A stretch of 64,000 nt of DNA from Brachypodius melanocephalos (Eukaryota > Chordata > Aves > Passeriformes > Pycnonotidae): assembly GCA_013398615.1 (NCBI GenBank), contig VZSR01002420.1, forward strand, positions 2,597,624-2,661,623. The letters run 5' to 3'. Below, one piece after another: positions 36,926 to 49,829 of the stretch. The notes beneath the pieces were generated by a model that saw only the letters and a list, made by a program, of their open reading frames with translations, made no database searches and had not been told where the DNA came from. How positions within the stretch are numbered: the first letter of the stretch is position 1; each line of letters starts with the position of its first letter. The translations under genes and the position numbers were made by a program.

Positions 36926-39900
36926 CTGTGAAGGAGAAAAGAGGAGATAAGACAGATAAGCAAGTGCATTCTCATGGACTGTAGAATGGTTGTTCAAGAT
37001 GTCCAAAGGGATGCACACTGCTGTGGTGAAGGTTGGCTCTGCCCACAGAGCTCATTGAGGCTGATGAATGTCAGGCTTTAAGTTGACACAGTGTGGGCAC
37101 TGACAGTGGGACATTTACTCAATAAACCCTTGGGAGCAGCTGGAAGGCCCTGCCTGGCATTTCAGGGTGCCTTAATTTCTCATCAGCTTGTAAAACTCCC
37201 TGGTTGACTGGCATGCAGGGAGTTAATGAACTCAGTTAGCTCAGTAGCTTTATCAGCTCAGTGTCAATCTTCAGTTGAGACAATGGTTAACCACTTATCT
37301 CACCAGAAGTGTGAGGTGTGGCCTCACGGGCAGTTATTTTCGAAGGAAATCGTATCCAGAGCAAATACATTGATTATGCAGCTCCAGCAGATGATTCAGC
37401 AAACAACAGATAAGCCTCTTGGTCTGGTGGAGGCATGATGGAGAGGGGAGCTCACAGGTCTCCCTGGTGCGTGCTGGCCCAACCTACGACTTAACGAGCA
37501 GGCAACCCCAGTTTATCAGTGTCGTTGATCTCTAGCAGGGCATTAAAGCAGTAATTCAGGGAACACTGAGTTTTCAAAGCACTGTAACACTCTCATAAAA
37601 TAATGCTCACAACATGACTAAGAGCCAAATATGCTGTATCTGTATTTTATGGGAGGTGAAAATAAGCATAAGAGGAAGAGAATAATGCAGCTCAACACCC
37701 TGGCACCAGGGAAGAGGAGGTCTCCAGTCCCACCCAGCTCAGTGCTCACCATCTCTGCCATGTCCTGCCAGCATGGGACTGCCCTCTGCCCTTTACCTCT
37801 TGGTTGTGGGCCCCAGATAAAACAAATAAATAAGACAAAAATCGCCTCAACAGTGTCAGTGACACTTTGACATGAGTCCTGCTGTAGGTGCCAGGCACCC
37901 TCCTTTCCTCTCTGAACCAAGGCCACTGCCTTCGTCCCAGGGCTTGTTTCTAATATCGTGGACCGGGATCCCCGTGTCCTGATGGTGCCATGTGTGAAAA
38001 TTCACATTTCTGGTGCTGCAAATGCTGACTGGAACGTATCTCAGCAGGACCACAGCTTTTTCCTTCATTCTGACACTCCCAGCAGATTAATCTCATTTCC
38101 AGAACTCTGTGAAGTATAATACCAGCATCTGAGGAAAAGGCAAGCAGATGCTGATAGCTGAGGATCACACACGTGGTGGCTTTGTAGCCTTCTCACGGTA
38201 GGGAAAGACGTGATTTCCTGTGGGATCACCTCCTGCTCAGCAGTGCTGAGCACTTCCAGGAGAAGCCCCAGCCGCAGAGGAGCAGCCATGGGCTGCTCTC
38301 TGCCAGAGCTGCTGGTTGTCTCACGTTCCCTCTCCTGGGAAGGCGACTGATCACCCCGTGACATCTGGGGAACTCTCTCCACCTAAAAGCGCATTTTGGT
38401 GAAAGTATCTTTCTGACCAAACAGTGCCTCCTCAGATTACTGTCAATCAGAATGAGCTTTCTCTCAATGAGCCTGATGCTGCCTGACAGAGAGCGATCAA
38501 ACTTCTCCCAAACCGCTTGGACAAAGTGGAAAAGCATTGCGGGGTTTGACAGCAGCCTCAGAGACAAACAGCTCATTTTATTGGGACTTGTTAACCCTGA
38601 GAAATCTTTGCTGTGCACATGCACAGGTGACCAGATGCTTGTCAGGCTCCCAGTGCAGTAATTTTCGGTGAAGTATAGAGATTTCTGCTTAAAAACAATA
38701 TATATATTATAGGTATTTTGAATGTTTGATTCTCAGACACAATTGTAAAATGTAACAGTAACATTTGTCTGGACTTGCTAATAAATAAAGTGGGATAAAT
38801 TCTGTGAGTCTGAATTCACAGGAAAGATTATAGAGAAAAAATGCTGCTGCTAGTTAAGATGAAAATCTGTCGTCAGTCACCAAGACATTACTAATTACTA
38901 AGGCTAGAATCTGAAATCAATGCAGCATCTCTTTTAGGAGTGTCTCTAGCTAGAGGTGTTTATTTTCTATTTACCTGCTTCCATCACAGCCTTTCACAAC
39001 ATGGAAATGCACTACCAAGGCAAAACTTTCAACCGAAATAGGAGATCTGTGAACACTGGGGATGGAGCTTTCTCAGCAGCAAGATACAGACCATGAAACT
39101 CACCTCACAGCAGGTAAAAGTGATTGTTAAACTCGCCATACTTAGAACTAGTAAACATCCTCTTGCTGTGATTCACCTTTTAATAGAAAAAGTTGTTCAC
39201 AGGTAAGAGTGACAAAAGACAGCTAGTAATTATTACCAACACGAGAAATGTTTGCGTTTAGCTAGGGAGAAAGGAAGAGATTCTCATTGATACTTGCATA
39301 TAATTCTGGCAATTAGACACCATGTCACTAATTACCTACCCTTACAGGATTTAAAACAATTTTCTAATCTCTCCCCATCCCACATCTTAATTAGCTCCTA
39401 CTTCCCTGTCATTGACTCCCAACTGTAAGAAGCAGCTTAAGTGAGGATAGCCAAACTTCAGACTGCTTCCTCTAGCAGCCTGTCATAAAGGCTTGTATTA
39501 ATGTCACATTTTGCTGCATCCATCAGCTTTATCCAGATGTCACCCACCAGGTACTAGCCAGCTCTCCACTCTACCAAGTGTCCTGCCACCAGTTCTAGGC
39601 CACATTTGTAAAATGCTTTTTCCTCTGCCCTCTCAGAGAAATGGAGGTTTGTGAGTGTAGATTTTCAAAATGAAATCTTTCCAGCAGAAAACTTCTTGAC
39701 AGAGAACCGTGGGTGAAAAAATTAATGAAATTTGAGATTTTCCAACCTTCCACAAATGGTGAGCCAGGATGGTCATAACCCTGCAGTTATAAAGCCTGTC
39801 GATTTTCTTGTAGAAAACACGCATGCCTCACTTTTAAAATGAGGCAGCCAGCAACGACTGAGGGTCAGAAGGTTGGTGGGAATGCCTTCCAAAACCATTT

Positions 39901-41159
39901 TTTTAATCATTGATGCATCACTTTATAATAAATGTTAGTTTAAAAAAGTCACAGGTTTTGGAAATGAGTTGCTGGGATTTGCTTAAATTACAATAAAAAG
40001 AAAAAGAAAAAGAAAGGTCTCAGCAGAATTGCCTGCTCCCAGAATACTAATTTAGCATTATTATATGAGTGAACTGTGAAGGTCACGGTGCAAGACAAGG
40101 CACTGAGTGAGTAGAGTGGGCGAGCTGAACCTCCCAGTGGTGAGGAAGCCCAAGTCAGACAGCGAGTGATTATGAAAGTGTTTCGTACACTCCAGAAACC
40201 CAACACATAATAAACCAAATGTGCAAGAACGACTTCTGTGCTTTCAGTATTACTCGTATGCTCTTAGACATGAATGCGAAAGTGAGTCATCGTGCTCGAA
40301 CATCTTTCCCCCTCTCGAAGCAATTTACATACATTGATAAAAGATGCCTATTTTTAATAGCAGAAACCCAGATACTTTTTCTGTTTCATGTGTGTGTACA
40401 GGTGACAATTCCACTATGTGAGCTGATGGTGCAGGTGGTAGTCCTGCACCCTCCCAGGGCGGTTGTGGGCTCTAGGATCTTCTGCCTGCCTTCTCCACAC
40501 CTTTCCTTGCAGCATTTCCCCACTGTGCAGCAGCACAGTGATGGTGTTTGCTCTTGGATATATTTGAGCTGTCATAGCTGCACGCTGTGGGATTTGGTGG
40601 CACAGGTCTCTTTGCAAAGGTGCTCAACAGTAGCTCAGCTAAGCAATCCTGGCTTCCCTCCGCGGTGCCTTTGGCAGGATGGAAGTGCCTTATGTGGGAA
40701 TGCAGCAGTGCCCGAGTCAAATGGTGATGTTCTTCCTGAGGTCAGCTGCCATTGCAGGCTCCTTTCTTTAACTTGAAACTTTCTAAGGAGACAGATGGAG
40801 GTTGCCTGGGGGGTTCTGTCATGTTTTGGACAATGTGTACACTCACATAGAAAAGCCAGTTCCCAGTCACACTTAGATTCCCATGATTTTGATAACAGTT
40901 CCAATACTGAACTCTGCTACTAAGATGAGATCCTGGTACCCACTGTGCACTGCACCAGTGTTTGGAAGCCTGTCTTTGGTTTCAGTGTGGCTTTTACTGT
41001 TTCACCCACTTCTTTGCCTTTCCCTTTCCCTGCATGGCACTGAAGTATAGCAGGCCTTTGCCATTGGCCCTAAGCAGGCCAGGCAAGTCCACTCTGCTGT
41101 ACCAAGATCCCTGACAAACCCCTCAGAGGAAGGCATGTGGGACACCCTTCCAGGGTACT
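36926..41159. other. Noncoding sequence, no gene recognised
   Basis: Unique sequence. 40219-40776 is a plus-strand frame of 185 codons without an ATG at its proposed start (it opens at a near-cognate codon) and with no known domain. An acceptor-like tract at about 40380-40400 lies within it. I treat it as chance. Confidence 0.5.
39995..40017 (+). repeat. (AAAAAG)n short repeat
   Basis: Three A5G units followed by AAAGG. Confidence 0.9.
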
Positions 41160-41346
41160 GTTCATGGAACAGCTCTCCCAGAGAAGTTGTGGATACCTCA
41201 TCCCTGGAAATCCTTGAGGTCAGATTGGATGGGGCCCTGAGTGACTTGGTCTAGTGGGCAACAATGCTACCCAGCTGGGGGTGTTGGAACTAGATGATCT
41301 TCAAGGTCCCTTCCAACCCAAAGCATTCCAGGATTCAATGATGCTG
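41160..41346 (+). mobile_element. CR1 LINE, 3' end
   Basis: The plus-strand order of CR1 3' landmarks is kept: CTCCCAGAGAAGTTGTGGAT, CATCCCTGGAAATCCTTGAGG, TTGGATGGGGCCCTGAG, TTGGAACTAGATGATC, then AAGGTCCCTTCCAACCCAAAGC, ending near CAGGATTCAATGATGCTG, a decayed form of the terminal 8-bp repeats. It is the 3' untranslated end only, 5'-truncated as is usual for this family. Confidence 0.92.
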
Positions 41347-41461
41347 TGCTTGTGGGGCTCAGGTACACGTGAGAAGCTGGATTTACAGAAATGCTCAGCA
41401 CTGGGAGCCAGGGCCAGATATTCAAACAAGTTCAGTTGCTTGCAAATTTTCTTTTGCAATT

Positions 41462-41479
41462 AAAAAAAAAAAAAAAAAA
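41462..41479 (+). repeat. Poly-A run (18 A)
   Basis: Eighteen A about 115 bases after the CR1 3' end. CR1 ends in 8-bp repeats and not poly-A, so the two are probably unrelated. Confidence 0.95.
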
Positions 41480-43059
41480 GGAAAGAAAAGAGCTTGACTA
41501 GGACAACAATGGGAGCTACATGTTGAGGGCTTTAAAGAGAATTGCCCACTTAGTGCCTCAGCAAGAGGTGGGCTCATCTGAAAATTCAGCTCCAGATGTG
41601 GGGCTGAATACTCGAAAATTTAACCCGGATCTCCTTTGAAAATCTGGTTCTGTGTGAGAACATCTGTCACTGAAATGGTAATCAGACTATTATCCATGTA
41701 CAATTTTACCATTTACATATTTTAATGACTCTTGACTCTTTCAAGCAACTTTGAGAACCCATTTTCTTCAAGTGCAAGGGATACATTTTCAAAGGCAAAC
41801 CCAGCTCAAACGTTAAAGTTTGTAAAATCTGTCCCCTGGACCACTGCAAACCAACCAGGTGGTGTTACCTGGGGGGCCCCTCTTCTGTAGTGGATGGGGA
41901 TGGTGGAAGTGGGAGGGAGCACAAGGGATGTCTCTGGTGGTGTCCAGTGAGGAAGCTCCCAGGCTCCTGAGCTCTCACCCAGCTGATTTGCCTACCCCAT
42001 GGAGGCCAGGGGCAGGGTTGCTGCCAGAGGCTGCAAGGGTCATCCCTGAATACTGCTGGCTTGTGGGAGGATGTTGACGCCTGCTTGTGCCAGGGAGGAA
42101 TCCATCCACCCCTCCAGTGACTGCAGAGGGCGTGGAGGAGATTAGCTTTACTCTTCAGGTCCTTGTGAATCCCTCCCCACGTGCATCATCTGCCAGAACA
42201 TCAGGCAACAAAGAGAATAAACTGATTCCTGGAAACTCCTCCCCGTACATTTTCTTTGAATGGGGCTTCACACGGCCAGGGGCAGGCTGAGCCTTGTTCT
42301 GGTAATAAAGGAGGGAAGACACCACAGTGCCTGCCTGAGACACTGACTGCAAGCCACAGGCAGGACTGTCTCTGCTGTTGTATTCTGCAAGCTCCTGACA
42401 AATACAAAGGCATTTTGCTGCATGAGAAGGGTTTGCATACATGTTTGTTTGTAGACCTGACCTCTCCTTTGCTTGCGTGAAACAAAATTTCCATTCTCAA
42501 GGCCCTCATTAAATGCACACCTTTACCCCAAAGGGGCACGTAAACTGTAGCATAGCAGGGGTTGAAGATCTACCTCATAACTTTTATTATTGAACAGATC
42601 AGACATGGAGAAGCCCAGATCTCAGAGGGCAGCATGTGCTTGCTGAGCTGGCAGTTCAGAAAGAGAATATTTTTATTTATAAACAGTAAAGAGTATTACA
42701 CCTGGAAGTAAATGCAATATAAAGTTTAAGCAGCCTAATGCCATTTTTACGGTCACTTTTAACCACATTTTATATAAAATAATAGGCCATGCCTTGCTTA
42801 GCTATAAAATAAAAACCAAATAGGAACATATGCCAATTGTATAAGCTTCCTATTACCCTACTTAGTCACTGTATTAATACTCCTTTAAGCATGCCATTTC
42901 ATCCATTTTATTGCTTCTTTCACAGTTTATGGTCAAATAAACACCAGAATTCACACAAACCTTAGTTTGTCTCGTGTATTTACATACATTTACCTGCATT
43001 TGACCTTGACCTGGCAATCAGGTGCACAAATCTTCATCTCAGCACTTGTATGAAGCTTT
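41480..43059. other. Noncoding sequence, no gene recognised
   Basis: 41850-42330 is GC-richer with overlapping frames on both strands and no recognised domain. The remainder, up to the CR1 fragment, is AT-rich. Confidence 0.5.
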
Positions 43060-43665
43060 GTTGCCTCCAGTGGTGTGCTGTGCCAACACATCAGCATCTC
43101 CTCATGCAAATCCACATCCTTCCAGCGTGGAGACAAGGATGCTGAGAGGGACAGAGTCAAATGCTTTGCACAAGTCCAGGTAGATAACAATAATCACTCT
43201 TCACTCCTCCACCAATGCTGCAGCTCCATTGTAGAAGGCCACCAAATTTGTCAGGCATGATTTTCCTTTGATGAAGCTACCTTTGCTGTCACCAGTGACC
43301 TCCTTATTTTCCATGTGTTTATTGATCTTTCCAAGCACAGAGGGGTGTCTGGTCAGCCTGCAGTCCCCCAGGTTTTCCTTTTTCTTTCCTTTTTAAAAAT
43401 GAGGGGTTACATTTCCCCTTTTTCAGTCAGTAGGGACTTCACTGGACTGCCACATCTTCTCAGCCATGATGGACAGTGGCTTTGCCCTCCCTAACTCAGG
43501 TGGTGTGGCTGGAGCACTTGCAGGTAAAGACTGAGGCAGGAACACCATGAAGTACATCAGCCTTCTCCATGTCCCAAGTAACCAGGTCACCTGTTTCCTT
43601 GCAGAGGGGGCTCACATTTTCCTCAGTCTTCCTTTTGTCACCAAGGTCACTTAGGCACTTAGGAC
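43060..43665 (-). mobile_element. CR1 LINE fragment, reverse-transcriptase region
   Basis: On the minus strand, 43150-43185 translates as IYLDLCKAFDSV, the reverse-transcriptase motif that carries the first catalytic Asp in CR1-type LINEs. Further along, the stretch with GACTTCACTGGACTGCCACAT (about 43435) and the segment up to CTTCCTTTTGTCACCAAGG matches the linker before the reverse-transcriptase domain; the same region recurs in the copy at 57.8-58.0 kb. The frame is interrupted repeatedly, and both the CR1 5' part and the 3' tail are missing. This is a dead fragment. Confidence 0.9.
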
Positions 43666-44242
43666 TGTGGCAGATGGCAAAGCACCTGACATCAGGGTTA
43701 TGTTACAGCACCAATATCCTCCATCACTTTAGCCTAAAATGTGTGTTTACTCCTGTGCACAACTGCTTGTTTCAAACTGACTTCTGAGCACGCCAGAACT
43801 TAAAATAAACAGGTTTATCAGTGTGCTTATTAAGTTCTCAGCTGAAGATTAAAAAAAAATAAAAATTGCAGTATACTTGTGTGGTATGAAAGAAAATGGA
43901 AGATGATAGCTGAAACACAGCTCTATATAGGGAGTAAAAAAAGCAGAAGGCATTTATAGATGGTCTTCAAAATGCATTAATTGTGAGCATCTCATTGATT
44001 TCAAGTTATCACAGGCCCAAATATCTTCCAGATGACATTCAGATTTGTACTGAAGAACTGTTACTATCCAGTGACGTCTATTACTAGCAAACAAGCCAGC
44101 CCTGATTTTAGACACCAAATCAGCGCATAGCTGCTTTAGAAACAAAAGTCTGCCAGGTACACTGCCTGGAAAAATCGGGGCTTGTGTCTTTTTCCCCCAG
44201 AGTGGGAAAGCCCTAGCAGTCCCATTTTGTTTTGGTGTGACA

Positions 44243-44330
44243 CGATCCACCGCTCCTCTTGCCGCTTCCACCCGAGCAGCGCTCGCCGCGCGGTTTGAAT
44301 AACGCAACTCGCTCAGTCGTGCTGACAGCG
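44243..44330 (-). promoter_or_regulatory. Dense CpG cluster, possible promoter
   Basis: Thirteen CpG in 88 bases, with CGCCGCGCGG at its core, against nearly CpG-free flanks. It is the densest such patch in the window. A minus-strand frame (43954-44307, 117 codons) begins inside it, but from a TTG; its first ATG is near the end, and no domain is recognised. A bidirectional or minus-strand promoter for a noncoding transcript is possible; strand and function are not proven. Confidence 0.3.
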
Positions 44331-47053
44331 TGTCAGAGAATATTGGAAAAAACTGATGCCTTCTGATAACATTTTATAGAGAGGCCTGGCCAACTCAGAC
44401 ACCAAGGATGAAGCAATATTTTGAAGCTAATGAGACAGCACAAGAGAAAAGTGTTACAGTTCAATCGCATTTTACAGGAGGAAACACACCGTTTGCTGGG
44501 TGGCTTGAAGGCTCCCTAGGGCCCAGCTGATACAAGATTTGCACAAATCATAACATTTGTATAAACTTCAACCCCTAGTTACTGATGAGGAGTTCAGGCT
44601 TCAGAAATCAGCACAAAGCTGAAGCCATTAAGAAAGATGACCGCATGCCAGTGTTTTTAAATAATGCAGGTTAACGTAGAGATTCTGGGCTGAAAACCTG
44701 GTGGAAGTAAACACATGAGACGGGATTTACATTTAACTGAAATCTTGGGATTTTTTTTCTGTATGTGTGGATGCAGCTGTAACATGCAGTAAAATCAGAG
44801 AGAAGAATGAGGCATAAAAATTACGTGGCCAGCAATTGCTAGAGGCAGGACTCCAAGCTGGGAGACACACACTGATGAAAAGAAAAATACCCGTACTTTT
44901 TCTATATGTAAATTTAGAGACAATTAAGATAGAAGGTGAAGTAACAAAATCTATGAAACTGCTTTCTGAGGAAAAGAATGAGCCAAAGAAGTGATTACAC
45001 TCAAGAGGATGAGAACAGAAAAGGAAGATAGAGCTGATACTTGAGTTGGCTGAAAACTTTTCAGTCAGCCATTAAAAAAAAAAAAACAACCCAGAAGAAA
45101 TGAAAGCATTTTTCTAATTATGTTATATATTACCCCATGTACATTTTCCTAGAAAAGTTTATTTTAATAACACTTCCTTAATTAAGAACATGCTCTGTCT
45201 TCTCCCAGCCAAAATGAAAAACATTTTTTAGAAGCTGATTATTCCTTTGAGATAGAGTGAAAAGGAACAGGAAAAGTCTGTAAGGAGCATGGTACGATAG
45301 AAAATACCTTTGCTGAAGTTTTTTTCTTGCATCGTTTATGCTCCCTGGTAAAAAACAAAAAACCCCAAACCCCCCATGAAATCAGAAGTTATTTTGCATT
45401 CTTTAGCTGTTTTGGGACTGAAGAAAATATATTAAGCAAAAAAATTAATTACTGAAACTCTTCAAAGGCAGCATTTTTTTTATGAGACAATCACACAGGC
45501 GAAGGCAGACATGCTTCCAGAGTAACATGTTTTCTGTGCTACACACATGTGCCTTTGCATGCAACACACAGAGGGGGTATGAGCCCTTTTATACCCACTT
45601 TTCATAGGTCTTAGTACATGGACTAGAGAAAAAAAAAGAGGAGGGCCAGACTCAAGTGCTACCCCCATTTATTGTTCTGATTTAGGTCAGTAAGGCAATC
45701 CCGACGCACGTTCCCTATTGCTGAAGCCGTGTAATGGCAAAATGATTTCTGTTTGACTGGTGATGGAGAGCACCACAATAACTTATTTATCTGCTCTGCA
45801 CACAAGTGGGAACCAAAGCGTTGCTATCTGAGGCCATAAAGGGTTCTCAGACTCGAGCAAATTTGGCACTCGGGGATGGTGCTTCAGTGGCTCTTGCTGC
45901 TCAATAGCTGCACAAATAGCCCGAATGCAAACACGTTACCTAATCAGGTATCTGTGTACTCAGAGATATCACAGCCTACAAATATATGCTTTGATAAAGG
46001 AGAGTTCATGGTCCAGATATTCATTCCTATGGATATGGATTACATGAAGTTGAAAATGAGGAAATAAGCACGTGACCGTGCTGTGCGTCAGCAAATTGCT
46101 GCAAACAAACGTGGCCTTGAGTATGCAAAGATGTGTGGACATGCATTTCTTCCAGAACAAGTTTCTGTCCATGCTTTAAAAGAGGAACAGCCCTAAGAAG
46201 GCAAGAAGGAGATCTTCAGGGACACACAAACGGGTTTTTACACCACCAAAATATTTGTACCGATGTAGACAAACGGCAGAAATGATGGGGCCATATATAT
46301 TCTGGGAGGAAACCCAAAAAATAGAAAGAATACTTCATAGGAGTGAATGGAAATTTTACTGGAGATCTGATACTGAGAGCCACAGAGCAATGTTCGCTAT
46401 TTTACAAAGCTCTGTGTATGACACTTTCTGGTAAATTAGTGGCAGGTCTGTCTTTATTAATCTTTTGCTTTCTTCAGCTGAAATTTAAACAAAAATGTAG
46501 GCCTGTATTATACTGCTTTTCCAACAAATAGATGATTACACTATCAGAAAGGCACAATCTCAGCACCTAATTTTGAATAAAAAAATAGGCATCATGAATT
46601 TCCCTCCATCCTTAGGTATCAATACTATTCACATCAGATTATTAAAGTGTCTCCTATGGATAAGCAGATTTAGAGTATTAAAAATGTGGAAGTTAAATAC
46701 AAACATAAATAAAGAGAATGCCTGCATACAAGCACTAATTTCAAAGGTGAATTTTCTAAGAAATGGGGATCATGGGCATTTTATTGATTCTCAAGAAACA
46801 CAGAGGTTATAAGAGGAACAGAGAAGCTGCTTAGATTGCATCCATTAGCACATGCAACACTGCAGCTGAAATCAGGATTTGAGCAGTTTGGTGGTTCCTG
46901 GATGACATGGCCATGGTACAGTCAGCCTTTACCCAAATATCAGAAGATGACCACTGACAAAGCAACCTGAAAGAACAGTTTCTCCAGCACCAGCCTGTGG
47001 CTGAAGTAGTCTCCCCACTGCTCCAGTTTCCTTTTCTTTCAATATATAGAAAT
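44331..47053. other. Noncoding sequence, no gene recognised
   Basis: AT-rich, with an A13 run at 45074-45086. About 45860-46140 is rich in transcription-factor-like motifs and looks less degenerate than its surroundings; see the separate entry at 46069. Confidence 0.5.
46069..46101. promoter_or_regulatory. Motif cluster: E-box, MARE-like site, palindrome
   Basis: CACGTG (E-box) at 46069-46074, TGCTGTGCGTCAGCA (Maf-response-like half-sites) at 46079-46093, and CAGCAAATTGCTG (palindrome with a single central base) at 46089-46101 overlap within 33 bases. The motifs are seen directly; regulatory function is inference. Confidence 0.25.
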
Positions 47054-47922
47054 CTATATGGATATTTCTTTCCCAGGCTGGCGTATTTGACAACATAAAA
47101 TGAGCATGAACAATATATTTTTTTTTCCTTTCACACTTTGAAAAAAATCCTTTCCCAGTTCATTGTAACTCATATTTCTTTTCTCTTGAATAGCAGTGAG
47201 CTGAAGAGATGAAGACAGTATACTTTTTTCCTTGTTTCTGCCTAGCTTTTCTTTGGACCCAGTAAATCCACTTAATCCTTTTCTGGGCTCAAAGACTTCT
47301 TTGGCTTTTTCATCTAGGCTTCTGACTCCAAGACAATTTGCCTCAGGGCCCCGGAGGAGGTTTTTTCCACATTGCAGGACCCTTTGCTTGCTCTTTGCAA
47401 CCAGCAGCGCCGTAATTTTGGGGGAGTGATGCCAGTTCAGAGCCTCACCCCACCCAGCACAAGCTGTCTGTGAGCCACCTCTGACCTGGAGCCATCCCCA
47501 GGACCATTGGATGGCAGAAGCTGCCAGCAGGAAAGCCACTGAGCATCCCAGATGATGTGGCAGCTCTGGGCCCAGGGATTTGGCTGGGACACGTCCATCC
47601 TCTTGCCCTGCTGGGTGCAGGTCTGCTCTCCCTCTCCCAAGGAGAACGCTGCAAAGCAAATGCTGGGAGCAGAGATTTGCAGAAGTTCAGGGCCTTGGCT
47701 GGTCTTTCCTAGGCTGCTGACAGAGAGGATTTCCAAGGAGCTGATTGGAATCATGTGTCTGGACATGCACTGTGGATGCAGCTCATGGCAGGGCACCACG
47801 ATCCCCTTGAAAGGCTCCATGGATGAAAGGCACAGCTGACGTCCTGCCCTGCTTTTCTGCCTGATTTGGCTGCTGTGTCCAAAGTCCTTGGTGCCAGTGA
47901 AGAAAAAGTCATCTGACCCCAC
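47054..47922 (-). other. GC-richer patch with two overlapping minus frames
   Basis: Two minus-strand frames overlap: 47054-47659 (201 codons, the longest in the window) and 47437-47922 (161 codons). The first opens at a near-cognate codon. Neither shows a recognised domain, signal peptide or membrane segment, and plus-strand frames are also open here, so the higher GC of 47330-47900 probably explains them. An unannotated transcript cannot be ruled out. Confidence 0.1.
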
Positions 47923-48522
47923 TGCTGGCGCTCTTCTGGCTTTTTTCTTTTCATTTTCAGGTTACTTTTCTCTTTTGAAATGAAGGGTTAAATGTTGACT
48001 GGAAGATCCAAAATATTTTATTTACATTTAATTCCCAAGTGTTGCAATTTTAGAAGTTAGTACCCTAGGATAAATTAGCTCATTGCAAGCTTTGTTGACG
48101 TGGATGCAGGCTGATCTAGTCAGCCTATGACACTAGATGAGTTGTAATGAAAAGAAAAAAAAATCAATGATAAATAGAATCTACACTTGTCTAAATATTT
48201 ATTTTTCATAAATTATTTGTAATTCTACTGGTAAATTTTTAGATATGGGAGATTAAATATACTGGAGGCTTACAAACTCTGTTAAAGCACAGATTAAGGG
48301 CTTGATCCTGGAAGATTTAGTCTTGCTAGCTTCAGTGCGGATTCTTTCTATGGATAAGAAGTTCATGAGAGCAATCACAGAGTTGTCAAACACCATTGGA
48401 AGAATACAGCCACCTTCTCTTTCCTCATCCTGTTACACAGGAACAATAGTACCATAATTGTAGAGACAAATTATTATAAACCAATCAATTTTTACATACA
48501 TCTGTTTTATTTTCTAAACTAC

Positions 48523-49053
48523 ATGCGTGTTTTGGATTTGCCCAGTGACTATATATACATACAAATGCATAATAATGGGCCAACTGTCCATTCTATTTAC
48601 ATCTTTGATACTGTGCAAAATGCCTTTCAGCTGGTTGATTTTACTAGACAGCATTATTTTGAAAGAGCATTGTTGGATTCTGGCTTGGTGCACTGCGATA
48701 TTCTTGCTACAAACAATCTTTTCAGTGAACTCCACTGCTCCTGCCAAACTGGCAAGTTAAGGGTGAGCCAAACTCCAGTGCCTGGTACCAGAGGAAGGCA
48801 TGGAAAATCAGGCAACCTTGTCTTACCAAGCACAGGGAGCTCCATCACCGTGGGTTTTCCAGGCATTAAGCAGTTCCTGGGTTTTAGGCAGGGGATGAGG
48901 GCAGCAGAAGTGCAGAGCCACACTGTGGTTGATGGAATGCTCCTGGAAAAGAGACATTTCTTTATCCTGTTCCAGGTCTGCCCTCCCCTGTCCTCAAGGG
49001 GGACAAAATTCTCTGCAGAGTGGACTCTGGAGCTGTCCTTGGCTAGGATGTAA
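48523..49053 (+). other. Unrecognised open frame, 176 codons
   Basis: An ATG-started frame beginning MRVLDLPSDY and ending in SLARM before TAG. Its first third lies in AT-rich sequence, where stops are common, so the length is mildly unusual. No domain, signal peptide or repeat was recognised, and the opposite strand also has a 144-codon frame. It is probably chance. Confidence 0.1.
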
Positions 49054-49829
49054 GTCTGTATTTTATTTGGTTTTGCATTCTGTTTCACATTTATGATATT
49101 TCAAGGGCAGCTGGTCTAAACACCTAAAAATGTTGAATCTACATCTTTTCAACACAACTCTGGTTAATTTCCCCCATTTGCAGAAGAATAGCCTTTTAAT
49201 TAAAGAACTACATTGGACAGTTTGGTCCGACTATTAATGCAGTAGCCCCTGGGTGGGGTTGCCATCAAAAGCATTTTTTGAAAAACAGAGTTTGTGTTTA
49301 CAACTGGCTACCTGAAAACATGATACAATCTATTGCAGAAGCTGCTCTTATGTCTAAGTCCACAGGGTGTTGGTGTCCTCTCTGTGAGACTCTGTCCTGA
49401 AATATCTGTATTTACTCTTTCTAGGACATGGCAGTTCAATAAGGGTTGGGAGCAGCAGGGCTCATCTGTGATAAAATAAACTGTGGGAGAAGCAAATCCT
49501 TCATGTGGGCATGGGGAAGAGGAGAGACACACATCACCTACCTCAGATACACAGCTTTTGCAAATACCTTCTCTCAAAAGAGAGCAGTGTGACCTGTCAT
49601 TCTAATTACAAGTCGATGGGAACTTCATGGTTACCTTCCCTAAGGTAGGAAGAGTCTTTATGTAACACGCAGCTCCATCCGGAATCATCCCGGGGCCCTT
49701 CGATTCAAAAAGACATCTCCTCTCTTCAGGCAAACTCCTTGCTTGAAAACAATTAGGATATCTCTGGAAAGTAGAAAAGAGATGTTATTTTTGTGTGTTC
49801 ACACATGACTAACCTCAGAGCTGGTACAA

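Noticed and set aside
40219..40776. 185-codon plus-strand frame as a coding exon
   Set aside because: It starts without ATG, has no domain, and the acceptor-like site within it has no matching donor.
43150..43185. Reverse-transcriptase motif as evidence of an active gene or an endogenous virus
   Set aside because: It is CR1 LINE sequence with multiple frame breaks and missing ends, so not a functional gene and not viral.
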